Shown piece after piece: positions 1-6,414 of a stretch of DNA of 10,442 nucleotides; the first letter of the stretch is position 1; the number at the start of each line of letters is the position of its first letter. Origin of the DNA: Promethearchaeota archaeon (GTDB taxonomy: Archaea; Asgardarchaeota; Lokiarchaeia; Sigynarchaeales; SOKP01); contig JAUXAJ010000185.1 in the NCBI GenBank assembly GCA_030620005.1, forward strand, positions 1 to 10,442. The letters are read 5' to 3'. The translations under genes and the position numbers were made by a program. Under the pieces are notes generated by a model, which did not search any database, was not told where the DNA came from, and saw nothing but the letters and a program-made list of their open reading frames with translations.

Positions 1-977
1 CCCAAATATCTTACTTGATTAACTCTATATTTAAGATATTCATATTGAGCTCCTTCTCTCAAACCTCTCGCAACAGCTTCCATATCCCGCCCCGCCATCC
101 CTCCATATGTGTGTAACCCCTCATATACGACCACCATGTTACGAGTTTTTTCAAATATTTCCTTATCATTAGTGGCAAGAAATCCACCAATATTTACCAA
201 GCAGTCTTTTTTTGAGCTGTATATACAACCATCAGAATAACTCATCATTTCATTAAGAATGTCAACGATGGGAGTGTTTTCATATCCTTTTTCACGCTCT
301 CTAATGAAATAAGCGTTTTCACTGGAACGAGTGGCATCATAAATGACCTTCAATTTATATTCCTTGCATAATTCTTTAATCCCTCTCAAGTTCTTCATTG
401 AAACTGGTTGTCCTCCTGCCATGTTAACATCCATTTCCACATTTACGAAGGCAACATTCTCGGGTCCCTTTTCTTGTATTAAATTTTCTAATTTTTCTAA
501 ATCCACATTCCCTTTAAACGGATGTTCGCTATAAACATCGTGGGCTTCATCAATAATTACGTCAGTCATTATGCCTCCAGCTAATTCCACATGCACTTTT
601 GAGGTAGTAAAATATATGTTTCTAGGAACATATTGACCCTCACTTGTTAAAGTATTGTACATTAAATGTTCAGCGCCCCTACCTTGATGCGTAGGGACTA
701 GATACTTGTAACCTAATACATCTTGCACGGATTTCTCTAAATTGTAGAAATTCTTGCTTCCTGCGTAAGCCTCGTCTCCAAGCATCATTCCTGCCCATTG
801 ATTATCGCTCATTGCTGCCGTCCCTGAATCTGTAAGTAAATCAATGTATACATCTTCAGATAATAGCAAAAAAGTGTTAAACCCAGCCTCTCTAATTGCT
901 TCCTTTCTTCTTTTTTCGTTTGGGAAATTAACAGGTTCAATAACTTTAATTTTAAACGGTTCTATTGGTGCTTTTAT
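1..977 (-). CDS. tpl: Tyrosine phenol-lyase-like beta-eliminating lyase (partial, 3' end beyond window)
   Basis: PLP-dependent fold-I enzyme of the tyrosine phenol-lyase/tryptophanase family. TPL cleaves L-tyrosine to phenol, pyruvate and ammonia. About 325 codons are visible; the C-terminus runs off the left edge. Counting from the codon at 977, residues fall on the numbering I recall for Citrobacter TPL: Y71 (GDEAYAG), R100 (THQGRGAE), F123-T124, N185 (VNMAGGQPVS), D214 and R217 (YDATR), S254, and K256-K257 in SSKKDCLVNIGGF, where K257 binds PLP. T124 contacts the phenol hydroxyl in TPL, whereas tryptophanase has Asp there, so TPL is favoured. The specificity residues near 381 and 448 are outside the window. 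The frame is open from 977 to 1, but it has no ATG, GTG or TTG start before conserved residues are lost. ATA at 977-975, five bases after GGTGAT, is the apparent start. Transcribed divergently from the AbrB-ACT regulator. Confidence 0.88.
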   Translation of the reverse strand, partial: MKAPIEPFKIKVIEPVNFPNEKRRKEAIREAGFNTFLLLSEDVYIDLLTDSGTAAMSDNQWAGMMLGDEAYAGSKNFYNLEKSVQDVLGYKYLVPTHQGRGAEHLMYNTLTSEGQYVPRNIYFTTSKVHVELAGGIMTDVIIDEAHDVYSEHPFKGNVDLEKLENLIQEKGPENVAFVNVEMDVNMAGGQPVSMKNLRGIKELCKEYKLKVIYDATRSSENAYFIREREKGYENTPIVDILNEMMSYSDGCIYSSKKDCLVNIGGFLATNDKEIFEKTRNMVVVYEGLHTYGGMAGRDMEAVARGLREGAQYEYLKYRVNQVRYL

Positions 978-982
978 AAGAC

Positions 983-990
983 ATCACCTT
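983..990 (-). promoter_or_regulatory. Strong Shine-Dalgarno that sets the lyase start
   Basis: On the minus strand this reads AAGGTGAT, matching the archaeal/bacterial anti-SD (AUCACCUCC). The spacer GTCTT (982-978) leads directly to the ATA at 977-975 that opens the lyase frame. An ATG overlapping the SD (984-982) is in another frame and stops after ten codons. Confidence 0.7.
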
Positions 991-1030
991 TTTAAAAAAA
1001 ATTCATTACTATAAATTAGTATTATTTTAG

Positions 1031-1040
1031 AATTTAAAAG
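1031..1040 (-). promoter_or_regulatory. Candidate TATA box for the lyase gene
   Basis: The minus strand reads CTTTTAAATT, preceded by CGAAAT, which resembles an archaeal BRE. Placing transcription start about 25 bases downstream would give a leader of roughly 30 bases containing the SD. The surroundings are very AT-rich, so this is only a candidate. Confidence 0.3.
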
Positions 1041-1049
1041 ATTTCGCCT

Positions 1050-1092
1050 ATTCCCGCCCGATTCCCGCATTATATTCCCGTCAGATTCCCGC
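1050..1092. promoter_or_regulatory. Four ATTCCCG boxes, candidate operator array
   Basis: ATTCCCG occurs at 1050, 1061, 1074 and 1085; three copies continue to ATTCCCGC and the third to ATTCCCGT. Start-to-start spacing is 11, 13 and 11 bases, close to one helical turn each, so the copies would lie on one face of the DNA. The array also contains an exact 12-base direct repeat, GATTCCCGCATT, at 1060-1071 and 1084-1095, giving a 24-base period. These C/G runs stand out in an AT-rich intergenic region. The array lies just upstream of the candidate lyase TATA box and about 30 bases before a TATA-like element of the regulator, which suits a shared transcription-factor site. The binding protein is unknown; the adjacent AbrB-ACT protein is the natural candidate. 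Confidence 0.6.
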
Positions 1093-1120
1093 ATTTAATC
1101 GTTTTCATGTAGAGAGTTAA

Positions 1121-1128
1121 TTATAAAT
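1121..1128 (+). promoter_or_regulatory. Candidate TATA box for the AbrB-ACT gene
   Basis: TTATAAAT lies about 75 bases before the start codon, which would give a leader of roughly 50 bases. A second AT-rich candidate, TGTATATTG near 1152-1160, would give a shorter leader of roughly 18 bases. The sequence does not decide between them. Confidence 0.35.
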
Positions 1129-1199
1129 TATTGTATTGATAAGATTTATCTTGTATATTGAATAGATTTTTAAATAAATAGAATTAAAAGGGTCATTTC

Positions 1200-1604
1200 A
1201 TGAGAGAAGTTAAAATTTTATCAATAGATAATCGAGGGCGAATTTTAATCCCACAAGCTCTTCGAAAAATTGCTGGATTTGCGACAGACACAAAACTCAT
1301 GGTGGTTGCGGATTCAGAACGAAAAGAAATAAAAATAACCTCAATAAGGGTAGCTGAAGGGCAAAATCTTTTAAATCTAAAGATTTCAATGAAGGACATT
1401 CCAGGAGCTTTGGGAAAAATCGCTTCAACCTTAGGTGATTTAGGTATATCGATATTGTATAGTGAAGGGGGCATTCTTGAAAAAGACAAAGTAGCATTTT
1501 ATACAGCGTTGGTTCAAAGCCCAAAACACGATTATAAGGGAATAAAGGACATTTTATTGAGTAAAGGCTCTGCTCTTGATGTAGAATTACTTCCAATGGA
1601 ATAA
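1200..1604 (+). CDS. AbrB-like DNA-binding domain fused to ACT domain; probable amino-acid-responsive regulator
   Basis: A 134-residue protein in two parts. Residues 4-50 look like a SpoVT/AbrB swapped-hairpin DNA-binding domain: an N-terminal strand, then the characteristic NRGRILIPQALRKIAG segment and KLMVVADSERKEIKI. Residues 57-134 look like an ACT domain, with strand LLNLKIS, the ligand-loop motif DIPGALGKIASTLGDLGISI and later strands ending VELLPME. ACT domains usually bind amino acids and AbrB domains bind DNA as dimers, so the protein is likely an amino-acid-sensing transcription factor. That role is inferred from domain content. It stands divergent to the lyase gene across a region with repeated boxes, suggesting control of that gene and of itself. 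The effector cannot be read from the sequence. The start ATG follows AAAAGGGTCATTTC, a weak SD. Confidence 0.8.
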   Translation: MREVKILSIDNRGRILIPQALRKIAGFATDTKLMVVADSERKEIKITSIRVAEGQNLLNLKISMKDIPGALGKIASTLGDLGISILYSEGGILEKDKVAFYTALVQSPKHDYKGIKDILLSKGSALDVELLPME

Positions 1605-1614
1605 TTTTTAATAT

Positions 1615-1628
1615 TTATATTATAAAAA
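1615..1628 (+). promoter_or_regulatory. Possible TATA box before the truncated ACT copy
   Basis: TATATTATAAAAAA lies about 30 bases before the ATG at 1655, a distance that would give a nearly leaderless transcript. There is no SD before that ATG. The whole gap (1605-1654) is almost pure A/T, so chance is a serious alternative. Confidence 0.25.
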
Positions 1629-1654
1629 AAGTATTATATAATTAAAAAAAAATA

Positions 1655-1846
1655 ATGTCTATATCTTCAACCTTAGGAGAGTTAATGCGCAACATATTAT
1701 ATAGCGAAAGTGGCATTATTGAAAAAAATAAGGCAGCTTTTTATATTGCATTAGTTCAAAGTGAAGATCACGATTTTGAAGAGATAAAAGATTTTTTAAT
1801 AAATAAAGGAGCCGCTCTTGAAGTAAAGATGCTCCCTTTAGAATAA
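1655..1846 (+). CDS. Truncated second copy of the ACT half of the upstream regulator
   Basis: A 63-residue open frame matching the last 61 residues of the preceding protein. I count 38 of 61 identical, including the blocks ILYSE, ALVQS and the end pattern LLP-E versus MLPLE. It lacks the AbrB domain, the first ACT strand and the PGAL ligand loop, so it cannot bind DNA as its neighbour does and is not a complete ACT domain. At DNA level the similarity begins sharply near CTTCAACCTTAGG (1665-1677), which also occurs at 1423-1435. A partial tandem duplication therefore seems likely. The frame is intact and many changes are conservative (D/E, L/I, Y/F), which hints at selection for protein. It has no SD and an in-frame TAA lies 12 bases upstream of its ATG. 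It is either a small partner that heterodimerises with the regulator or a decaying remnant. Confidence 0.5.
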   Translation: MSISSTLGELMRNILYSESGIIEKNKAAFYIALVQSEDHDFEEIKDFLINKGAALEVKMLPLE

Positions 1847-1986
1847 TTTTTTCATCATAATTTTCTCCAATGTTGATACAATTAACAATAAACCTTTTGA
1901 ACCTTTAGAAAATGATATACTTTAATAGTTTTTTAATAATTAATTACATTAAATTAAATGAACCAAGATTAAAATTTTTGAATAAA

Positions 1987-1993
1987 GGAGTGA
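1987..1993 (+). promoter_or_regulatory. Shine-Dalgarno of the D-aminoacylase gene
   Basis: GGAGTGA lies five bases before the ATG at 1999. Another ATG at 1995 is out of frame and too close to the SD, so 1999 is the start. Confidence 0.6.
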
Positions 1994-1998
1994 AATGA

Positions 1999-3621
1999 AT
2001 GGATTTAATAATTAAAAATGGAAAGATATTGAATGGAACGGGGAATCCTTGGTTTAAGGGAGATATTGGTATTGAAAAAGAAAAAATCTCAAAAATTGGC
2101 AAGTTAAACGTAAAAGATGCAGAAAAAGTCATCGACGCTAAAGGATTAGTTGTGTGTCCGGGATTTATTGACATTCACAGTCATGCAGATGGAACAAATT
2201 TTATTAATCCTAAACAAGAAAGCACTATTAGGCAAGGAATTACAACTCATATCGCTGGTAACTGCGGATATGGCTTAGCACCAATTAATCCAGATAGAAA
2301 AGTTCAAATTGAAAAATACTTGGGAGATATCGTGCCCACAAGTGACACATTTAAAATAGACTGGATTACATTTAATGAATATCTAAATAAAATTGAAGAA
2401 GTAGGTATCGCATCAAACATGGCCCTTCTATTAGGCCACGGAACTTTAAGAATCACTGTAATGGGGAATGAAGTTAGGGCACCAAATGAAAAGGAACTTG
2501 AGAAAATGAAAAATCATGTTATTGAGGCAATGGAATCAGGGGCCATAGGACTTTCAACTGGTTTATTTTATCCTCCTGGAATTTTCGCAAAAATTGATGA
2601 AATAATTGAACTATGTAAAATAGTTGCTCAATATAATGGGTATTATTTCTCCCACATAAGATCTTATGGACCAAAGTTAATGAAATCTATTAGAGAAACG
2701 ATAAAAATTGGAAAAAAAGCGAATATACCAATTCAAATTTCCCATATTTCAATTTTTGGAAAACCTTTTTGGGGATCAAGTAAAGACTTATTACAATTTT
2801 TAGACAAGAAGAGAACGGAAGGTTTGGAAGTAAACACAGATATGCACCCTTATGATTCAGTAATGACGGACATGCAAATGTTGCTCCCTCCATGGGTATT
2901 TGAGGGAGGAAAAATGAAAACTTTAGAAAGATTAAAAGATCCAGAAACCCGCGAGAAAATCAAGCACGATCAAATTCATGGATATGATGGATGGGATGAA
3001 TGGTTCCCTATCGATGTAGTAGGATGGGAAAATATTTTACCAGTCATATTAAAATCTGAGAAATATAAGGGAGTGGAAGGCAAGAACCTTAAAGAAATTG
3101 CGGAGTTAGACGAGAAAGATTTATACAATGCTACATACGATTTATTAATTGAGGAAAAAGTTGATGCCGCAATGATAATAACCCATTTAAGAGGAGAAGA
3201 AGATATCATTAATTTTATAAAGAGCCCCCTGGTGGCGTTTGAAACAGATGCCGCTCCAACGGTTCCTTACGGAGAGTTATCTCAAGGAAATACACACCCC
3301 AGAGGTTATGGGACCTATCCAAAGTTTCTTGGAGAATTTGTTAGAGAAAAGAAAGTCATCTCCCTTGAAGAAGCAATAAGAAAAAGTACATCGCTTCCAG
3401 CTCAAATGTCTGGTATTTTAGATAGAGGAATGATATATCCTGATTTTTGGGCGGATATCGTGATCTTTAATCCAGATACTATCATTGATACAGCAACCTA
3501 TGCGAATCCGCATCAATACCCTATAGGAATAGAATATGTTATTGTGAATGGTAAGATTGTTGTACAAGGCGGAGAACACGCTGGAATACTCCCTGGAAAG
3601 GTGCTTCGTCATGGTGTTTGA
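1999..3621 (+). CDS. D-aminoacylase / N-acyl-D-amino-acid deacylase family amidohydrolase
   Basis: A zinc-dependent amidohydrolase that would hydrolyse N-acyl-D-amino acids to the D-amino acid and a carboxylate; it is probably cytoplasmic, as no signal peptide is visible. The 540-residue length suits the family. The N-terminal beta-sandwich segment (DLIIKNGKILNGTGNPWFKG) leads into PGFIDIHSHAD, with metal ligands H60 and H62. Then come C89 in AGNCGYG, the GLSTGLFYPPG segment (184-194), H219 in SHIRSYG, H249 in QISHIS and D417 in FETDAAP. The C-terminal signature includes HPRGYGTYPKFLGEFVRE, a TSLPAQMSGILDRG stretch, ADIVIFNPDTIIDTATY and VNGKIVVQGG. Acyl-D-glutamate or D-aspartate deacylase activity, or general D-aminoacylase activity, cannot be told apart here. 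It is followed 38 bases later by an M20 amidohydrolase on the same strand, probably co-transcribed. Confidence 0.9.
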   Translation: MDLIIKNGKILNGTGNPWFKGDIGIEKEKISKIGKLNVKDAEKVIDAKGLVVCPGFIDIHSHADGTNFINPKQESTIRQGITTHIAGNCGYGLAPINPDRKVQIEKYLGDIVPTSDTFKIDWITFNEYLNKIEEVGIASNMALLLGHGTLRITVMGNEVRAPNEKELEKMKNHVIEAMESGAIGLSTGLFYPPGIFAKIDEIIELCKIVAQYNGYYFSHIRSYGPKLMKSIRETIKIGKKANIPIQISHISIFGKPFWGSSKDLLQFLDKKRTEGLEVNTDMHPYDSVMTDMQMLLPPWVFEGGKMKTLERLKDPETREKIKHDQIHGYDGWDEWFPIDVVGWENILPVILKSEKYKGVEGKNLKEIAELDEKDLYNATYDLLIEEKVDAAMIITHLRGEEDIINFIKSPLVAFETDAAPTVPYGELSQGNTHPRGYGTYPKFLGEFVREKKVISLEEAIRKSTSLPAQMSGILDRGMIYPDFWADIVIFNPDTIIDTATYANPHQYPIGIEYVIVNGKIVVQGGEHAGILPGKVLRHGV

Positions 3622-3648
3622 ACAATACAAATTTTAATTGAATAAGAT

Positions 3649-3653
3649 GTGAT
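3649..3653 (+). promoter_or_regulatory. Shine-Dalgarno of the M20 amidohydrolase gene
   Basis: GTGAT, six bases before the ATG at 3660, matches part of the GGTGAT consensus used elsewhere in the window. It lies in the short gap after the D-aminoacylase stop, which fits translation from a shared transcript. Confidence 0.4.
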
Positions 3654-3659
3654 TAAAAA

Positions 3660-5048
3660 ATGTTAAATTTAGCTGAAATAAGAAAAAAATTCCATCAAAG
3701 GCCAGAACTTTGTTGGACGGAATTCTGGACTACTGCCGAGATTTGCAAGTATTTAGAAGAATTTGGCTACGAACTAATGATAGGGAAGGATATAATCCAA
3801 GAAGACTTGAGAGAAATGGTACCTGACTCTGAAACGCTCGAAAAATGGTATCAAAACGCAAAGAGTCTCGGTGCGGAAATGAAACATCTCGAAAAAATGA
3901 GAGGCGGATTTACTGGAGTTATAGCTACGCTTGACACGGGAAAACCGGGTCCAACTCTTGCATTTCGGGCGGATATTGACGCTCTTCCTATACAGGAATC
4001 GAAACGAAGAGCTCATCGTCCAACAAGGGAGGGATGGAGCTCTAAATATGAAGGAAAAATGCATTCTTGTGGGCACGATATTCACTTAACGATTGGATTA
4101 GGAATAGCTGAATATCTTGCGAGAAATAAGGATTCCTTGCGCGGTAAATTTATCCTGATTTTTTCTCCAGCTGAGGAAGGCGGGAAGGGTTGTGTAAGCA
4201 TTAGCAAATTACCTATCGTTAATGAAATACAATATATTATTACATATCACGATTCAACTTTCCCACTAGGGGGGCAGCACTTCATTGTTCCTAGAATTTT
4301 TTTCCGGTTTGTGGGAACATATAATGTGGAATTTACTAAAGGAAAGCTTCCCGGTTATATAGATCCAAGTCAACATTCTGATACGATCCTAGGAAAAGAA
4401 GAAAAATCAACGATAGACATACTGCACGATGTCTTAAAAGCGATGAGTTCTGCTCCAAGTACAGAAAATGACGCTTTAATGGCAGCTTGCCAGGGCATAA
4501 TTAATTTAAAAACCATCCCAAAAAGACCTGATGGATTTTCAAAGATTACTGTTTCAGAATTCCGATCAGGAAAAGAAAAAGAACTGTATCGAAGAGCCGA
4601 TCCTTGCAAGTTTAAGATTATAATTAGGGGTGCTACTGATGACATTGGAGAATACATGGTGGAAAAAGCGACCTTGATGCTTGACGCAGCAGCTAAAATG
4701 CATGATGTGAAAGTAAAAATAAATAAAGATAATACTTTTTATTACCCTGCTTGGAACGATAACGACGAAGATTTAATAAAACTTGCCATTGAAACGTGGA
4801 AAGAAATAGGAATGGGGGATAATTACCTCAGGTATCCTTTTGGAGAACTTGGAAGCGACGATGTCATTTACATCATGAAAGAAGTGATTAAGAACGGTGG
4901 AAAAGCAATGTACATGGGTCTGGTGTCCGATGATAACTCTGGTCGCATGAAAAACATACACACGAATAGATTTGATTTCAAAGATGACCTTTTAAGAATG
5001 GGTGTTAATTTAATCACTAAAATGTTCGAAAAAATCTTGGAAAAATAA
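3660..5048 (+). CDS. M20 family metal-dependent amidohydrolase, AbgA-like
   Basis: A di-metal M20 (peptidase M20D-type) hydrolase of 462 residues that removes an acyl or aryl-acyl group from an amino acid. It opens with IRKKFHQRPELCWTEFWT, the typical RRxxHxxPE start. Residues 41-90 carry the extra segment found in p-aminobenzoyl-glutamate hydrolase subunit A, ending GGFTGVIATLDTGKPGP. FRADIDALPI follows, then the AbgA-like AHRPTREGW. Metal and catalytic residues seen are C137, H139 and D140 (SCGHD), the Glu pair 172-173 (PAEEG), H197 (TYHDSTFPLG) and H434 (IHTNRFDF). E. coli AbgA works with AbgB; no second subunit is seen here. The real substrate is open: N-acyl amino acid, aminobenzoyl-glutamate or dipeptide. 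Its placement directly after a D-aminoacylase suggests a shared role in releasing amino acids from N-substituted forms. Confidence 0.85.
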   Translation: MLNLAEIRKKFHQRPELCWTEFWTTAEICKYLEEFGYELMIGKDIIQEDLREMVPDSETLEKWYQNAKSLGAEMKHLEKMRGGFTGVIATLDTGKPGPTLAFRADIDALPIQESKRRAHRPTREGWSSKYEGKMHSCGHDIHLTIGLGIAEYLARNKDSLRGKFILIFSPAEEGGKGCVSISKLPIVNEIQYIITYHDSTFPLGGQHFIVPRIFFRFVGTYNVEFTKGKLPGYIDPSQHSDTILGKEEKSTIDILHDVLKAMSSAPSTENDALMAACQGIINLKTIPKRPDGFSKITVSEFRSGKEKELYRRADPCKFKIIIRGATDDIGEYMVEKATLMLDAAAKMHDVKVKINKDNTFYYPAWNDNDEDLIKLAIETWKEIGMGDNYLRYPFGELGSDDVIYIMKEVIKNGGKAMYMGLVSDDNSGRMKNIHTNRFDFKDDLLRMGVNLITKMFEKILEK

Positions 5049-5071
5049 TATCCAAAACCATTGGATTATTA
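5046..5071 (+). repeat. Inverted repeat (hairpin) at the end of the M20 gene
   Basis: ATCCAA (5050-5055) pairs with TTGGAT (5061-5066) around the loop AACCA. The stem extends through TAAT (5046-5049) with ATTA (5068-5071), leaving one bulged T at 5067. It begins at the stop codon of the M20 gene. No T-tract follows, so it is not a typical intrinsic terminator; it could be a 3'-end processing or stability element. Confidence 0.4.
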
Positions 5072-5132
5072 CAATTAACAAAGTAAAAAAGAATCTATAC
5101 ATTAACTTAAAGAATTAATTGAGCTATATAAC

Positions 5133-6365
5133 ATGACAAAAATTATTAAAGTGCCCTGGGCTGCGTGGAGAGAGCCAGAGCATTTGGAATTGACTTTTCC
5201 AGATTCTTGGGATGTGTCGGCATGTAGAATGAATGGTGCTGATGCTCCAGAACTCACGGGAAATGAAATTAAAAAGGGTATCATGAATCCAATTGGAACT
5301 CCAAGATTGCATGAACTAGCTAAAGGCAGGAAAAAGATTGTAATAGTAGTGGACGACATGACAAGAACCACTCCCGTGTCAAAAATCATGCCGTTTATTT
5401 TAGAAGAGTTAGAAGAAGTAAATATTTCAAGAGATCAAATTACAATCCTATTGGCTATTGGTGCCCATAGACCAATGAATAGATACGATTGTATTTTAAA
5501 ATTAGGAAAAGAAGTTGTTGACACGATTAATATCGAAAATCATCATCCTTACGAAAATTTAACTAATTTAGGGCAATCTAATATTGGCACGCCAATAGAT
5601 GTCAATACTACTTATGTGAATTCTGATTTAAGGATTTCAGTAGGGGGAGTGATTCCACACCCTTTAGCGGGATTTGGTGGAGGTGCTAAGATCGTATTGC
5701 CCGGCGTTTGCGGAATTCGCACTCTTGAAGCAAATCATTCCGCAGGAATGAGAGGAATTGGTGCGGGAATCGGTAGAATGACTCCAATTCGTCAAGACAT
5801 TGAAAACATCGCGGATATAGTGGGATTAGATTTTTCAATCAATGCTATTTTAAACGAAAAAGGCGGAATAACAGCTATTACGGCAGGTCATTTTAGGGAC
5901 GCTCACAGAAAGGCCATGGAAATTGCTAAACAAAATTACAAGACTGAGATCACGGTTAATAATCAAATTTGCTTTTTTAATTTGTTTCCTGAAGATTCAG
6001 AGTTGAATCAAACAACTAAAGGCTTTAATTTTTTGTTTGGTGCTCCAAATACATTACTTGAACGAAAAGGAACAATAGTATTAATGTCGGCTTCATATGA
6101 AGGCAGAGGATATCATAGTTTAAATGCTGAAACTGGAGCAAAGTTATATTTTAATTTAGGAGATACTATTATCTGGAAAGCCTTTGTAAAGAAAAGATCA
6201 GTATATTTCTTATCCCCTAATATTAGCAAGCACGACCTATATCATTTCTTCCCAAAATCAGTCAAATTGTTCGCCGAATGGGATAAATTAATAGAAGAAT
6301 TAACTAAAGTTCATGGAAACGCTCCAAAAGCAGCAGTTTTTCCGTGTAGCATCCAATTATCCTAA
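5133..6365 (+). CDS. larA: LarA-like (DUF2088) nickel-pincer racemase/epimerase
   Basis: A 410-residue protein of the lactate racemase LarA family, whose members racemise or epimerise 2-hydroxy acids using a nickel-pincer nucleotide cofactor bound to lysine. Visible signatures: VVDDMTRTTP (72-81, with R78), AIGAHRPM (108-115, with H112 and R113), HHPYEN (137-142), and the family core VGGVIPHPLAGFGGGAKIVLPG (170-191, split by H176 and K186), with H202 in EANHS. K186 corresponds to the lysine that carries the cofactor in LarA. None of the cofactor genes larB, larC or larE is in the window. The substrate is unknown: homologues act on lactate, malate, phenyllactate, gluconate and others. The start ATG at 5133 lacks an SD, but TATA-like sequence (CTATACATTAA near 5095-5105) lies just upstream, so it may have its own promoter and a short leader. 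It follows the M20 gene by 84 bases. Confidence 0.85.
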   Translation: MTKIIKVPWAAWREPEHLELTFPDSWDVSACRMNGADAPELTGNEIKKGIMNPIGTPRLHELAKGRKKIVIVVDDMTRTTPVSKIMPFILEELEEVNISRDQITILLAIGAHRPMNRYDCILKLGKEVVDTINIENHHPYENLTNLGQSNIGTPIDVNTTYVNSDLRISVGGVIPHPLAGFGGGAKIVLPGVCGIRTLEANHSAGMRGIGAGIGRMTPIRQDIENIADIVGLDFSINAILNEKGGITAITAGHFRDAHRKAMEIAKQNYKTEITVNNQICFFNLFPEDSELNQTTKGFNFLFGAPNTLLERKGTIVLMSASYEGRGYHSLNAETGAKLYFNLGDTIIWKAFVKKRSVYFLSPNISKHDLYHFFPKSVKLFAEWDKLIEELTKVHGNAPKAAVFPCSIQLS

Positions 6366-6390
6366 TATGGATATTACATGATAATATTTC

Positions 6391-6404
6391 TTCTTTTTTT
6401 TTTT
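6391..6404 (+). terminator. T-tract terminator between convergent genes
   Basis: Thirteen of 14 bases are T, just after the larA-like stop at 6365 and before the convergent alanine dehydrogenase stop at 6415. Archaeal RNA polymerase terminates at such T-tracts without needing a strong hairpin. It serves the plus-strand unit. No comparable T-tract on the minus strand was seen in this 49-base gap. Confidence 0.5.
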
Positions 6405-6414
6405 GCAAACCAAC

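Noticed and set aside
1..977. Calling the lyase tryptophanase
   Set aside because: Threonine at position 124, where tryptophanase has aspartate, and the KKDCLVNIGGF and GRDMEA segments favour TPL, although the C-terminal specificity residues are not visible and the assignment is not final.
953..984. ATG at 984 (minus strand) as the start of the lyase gene
   Set aside because: It is in a different frame from the lyase and meets a stop after ten codons; using it would require a frameshift, and it overlaps the SD.
1050..1095. The ATTCCCG boxes as a CRISPR array
   Set aside because: The units are only 7 to 12 bases with 3 to 6 base gaps, far too short for repeats and spacers, and no cas genes are present.
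1193..1596. Minus-strand open frames opposite the AbrB-ACT gene
   Set aside because: They are shadows of a plus-strand gene with clear domain motifs; their translations resemble no family I know.
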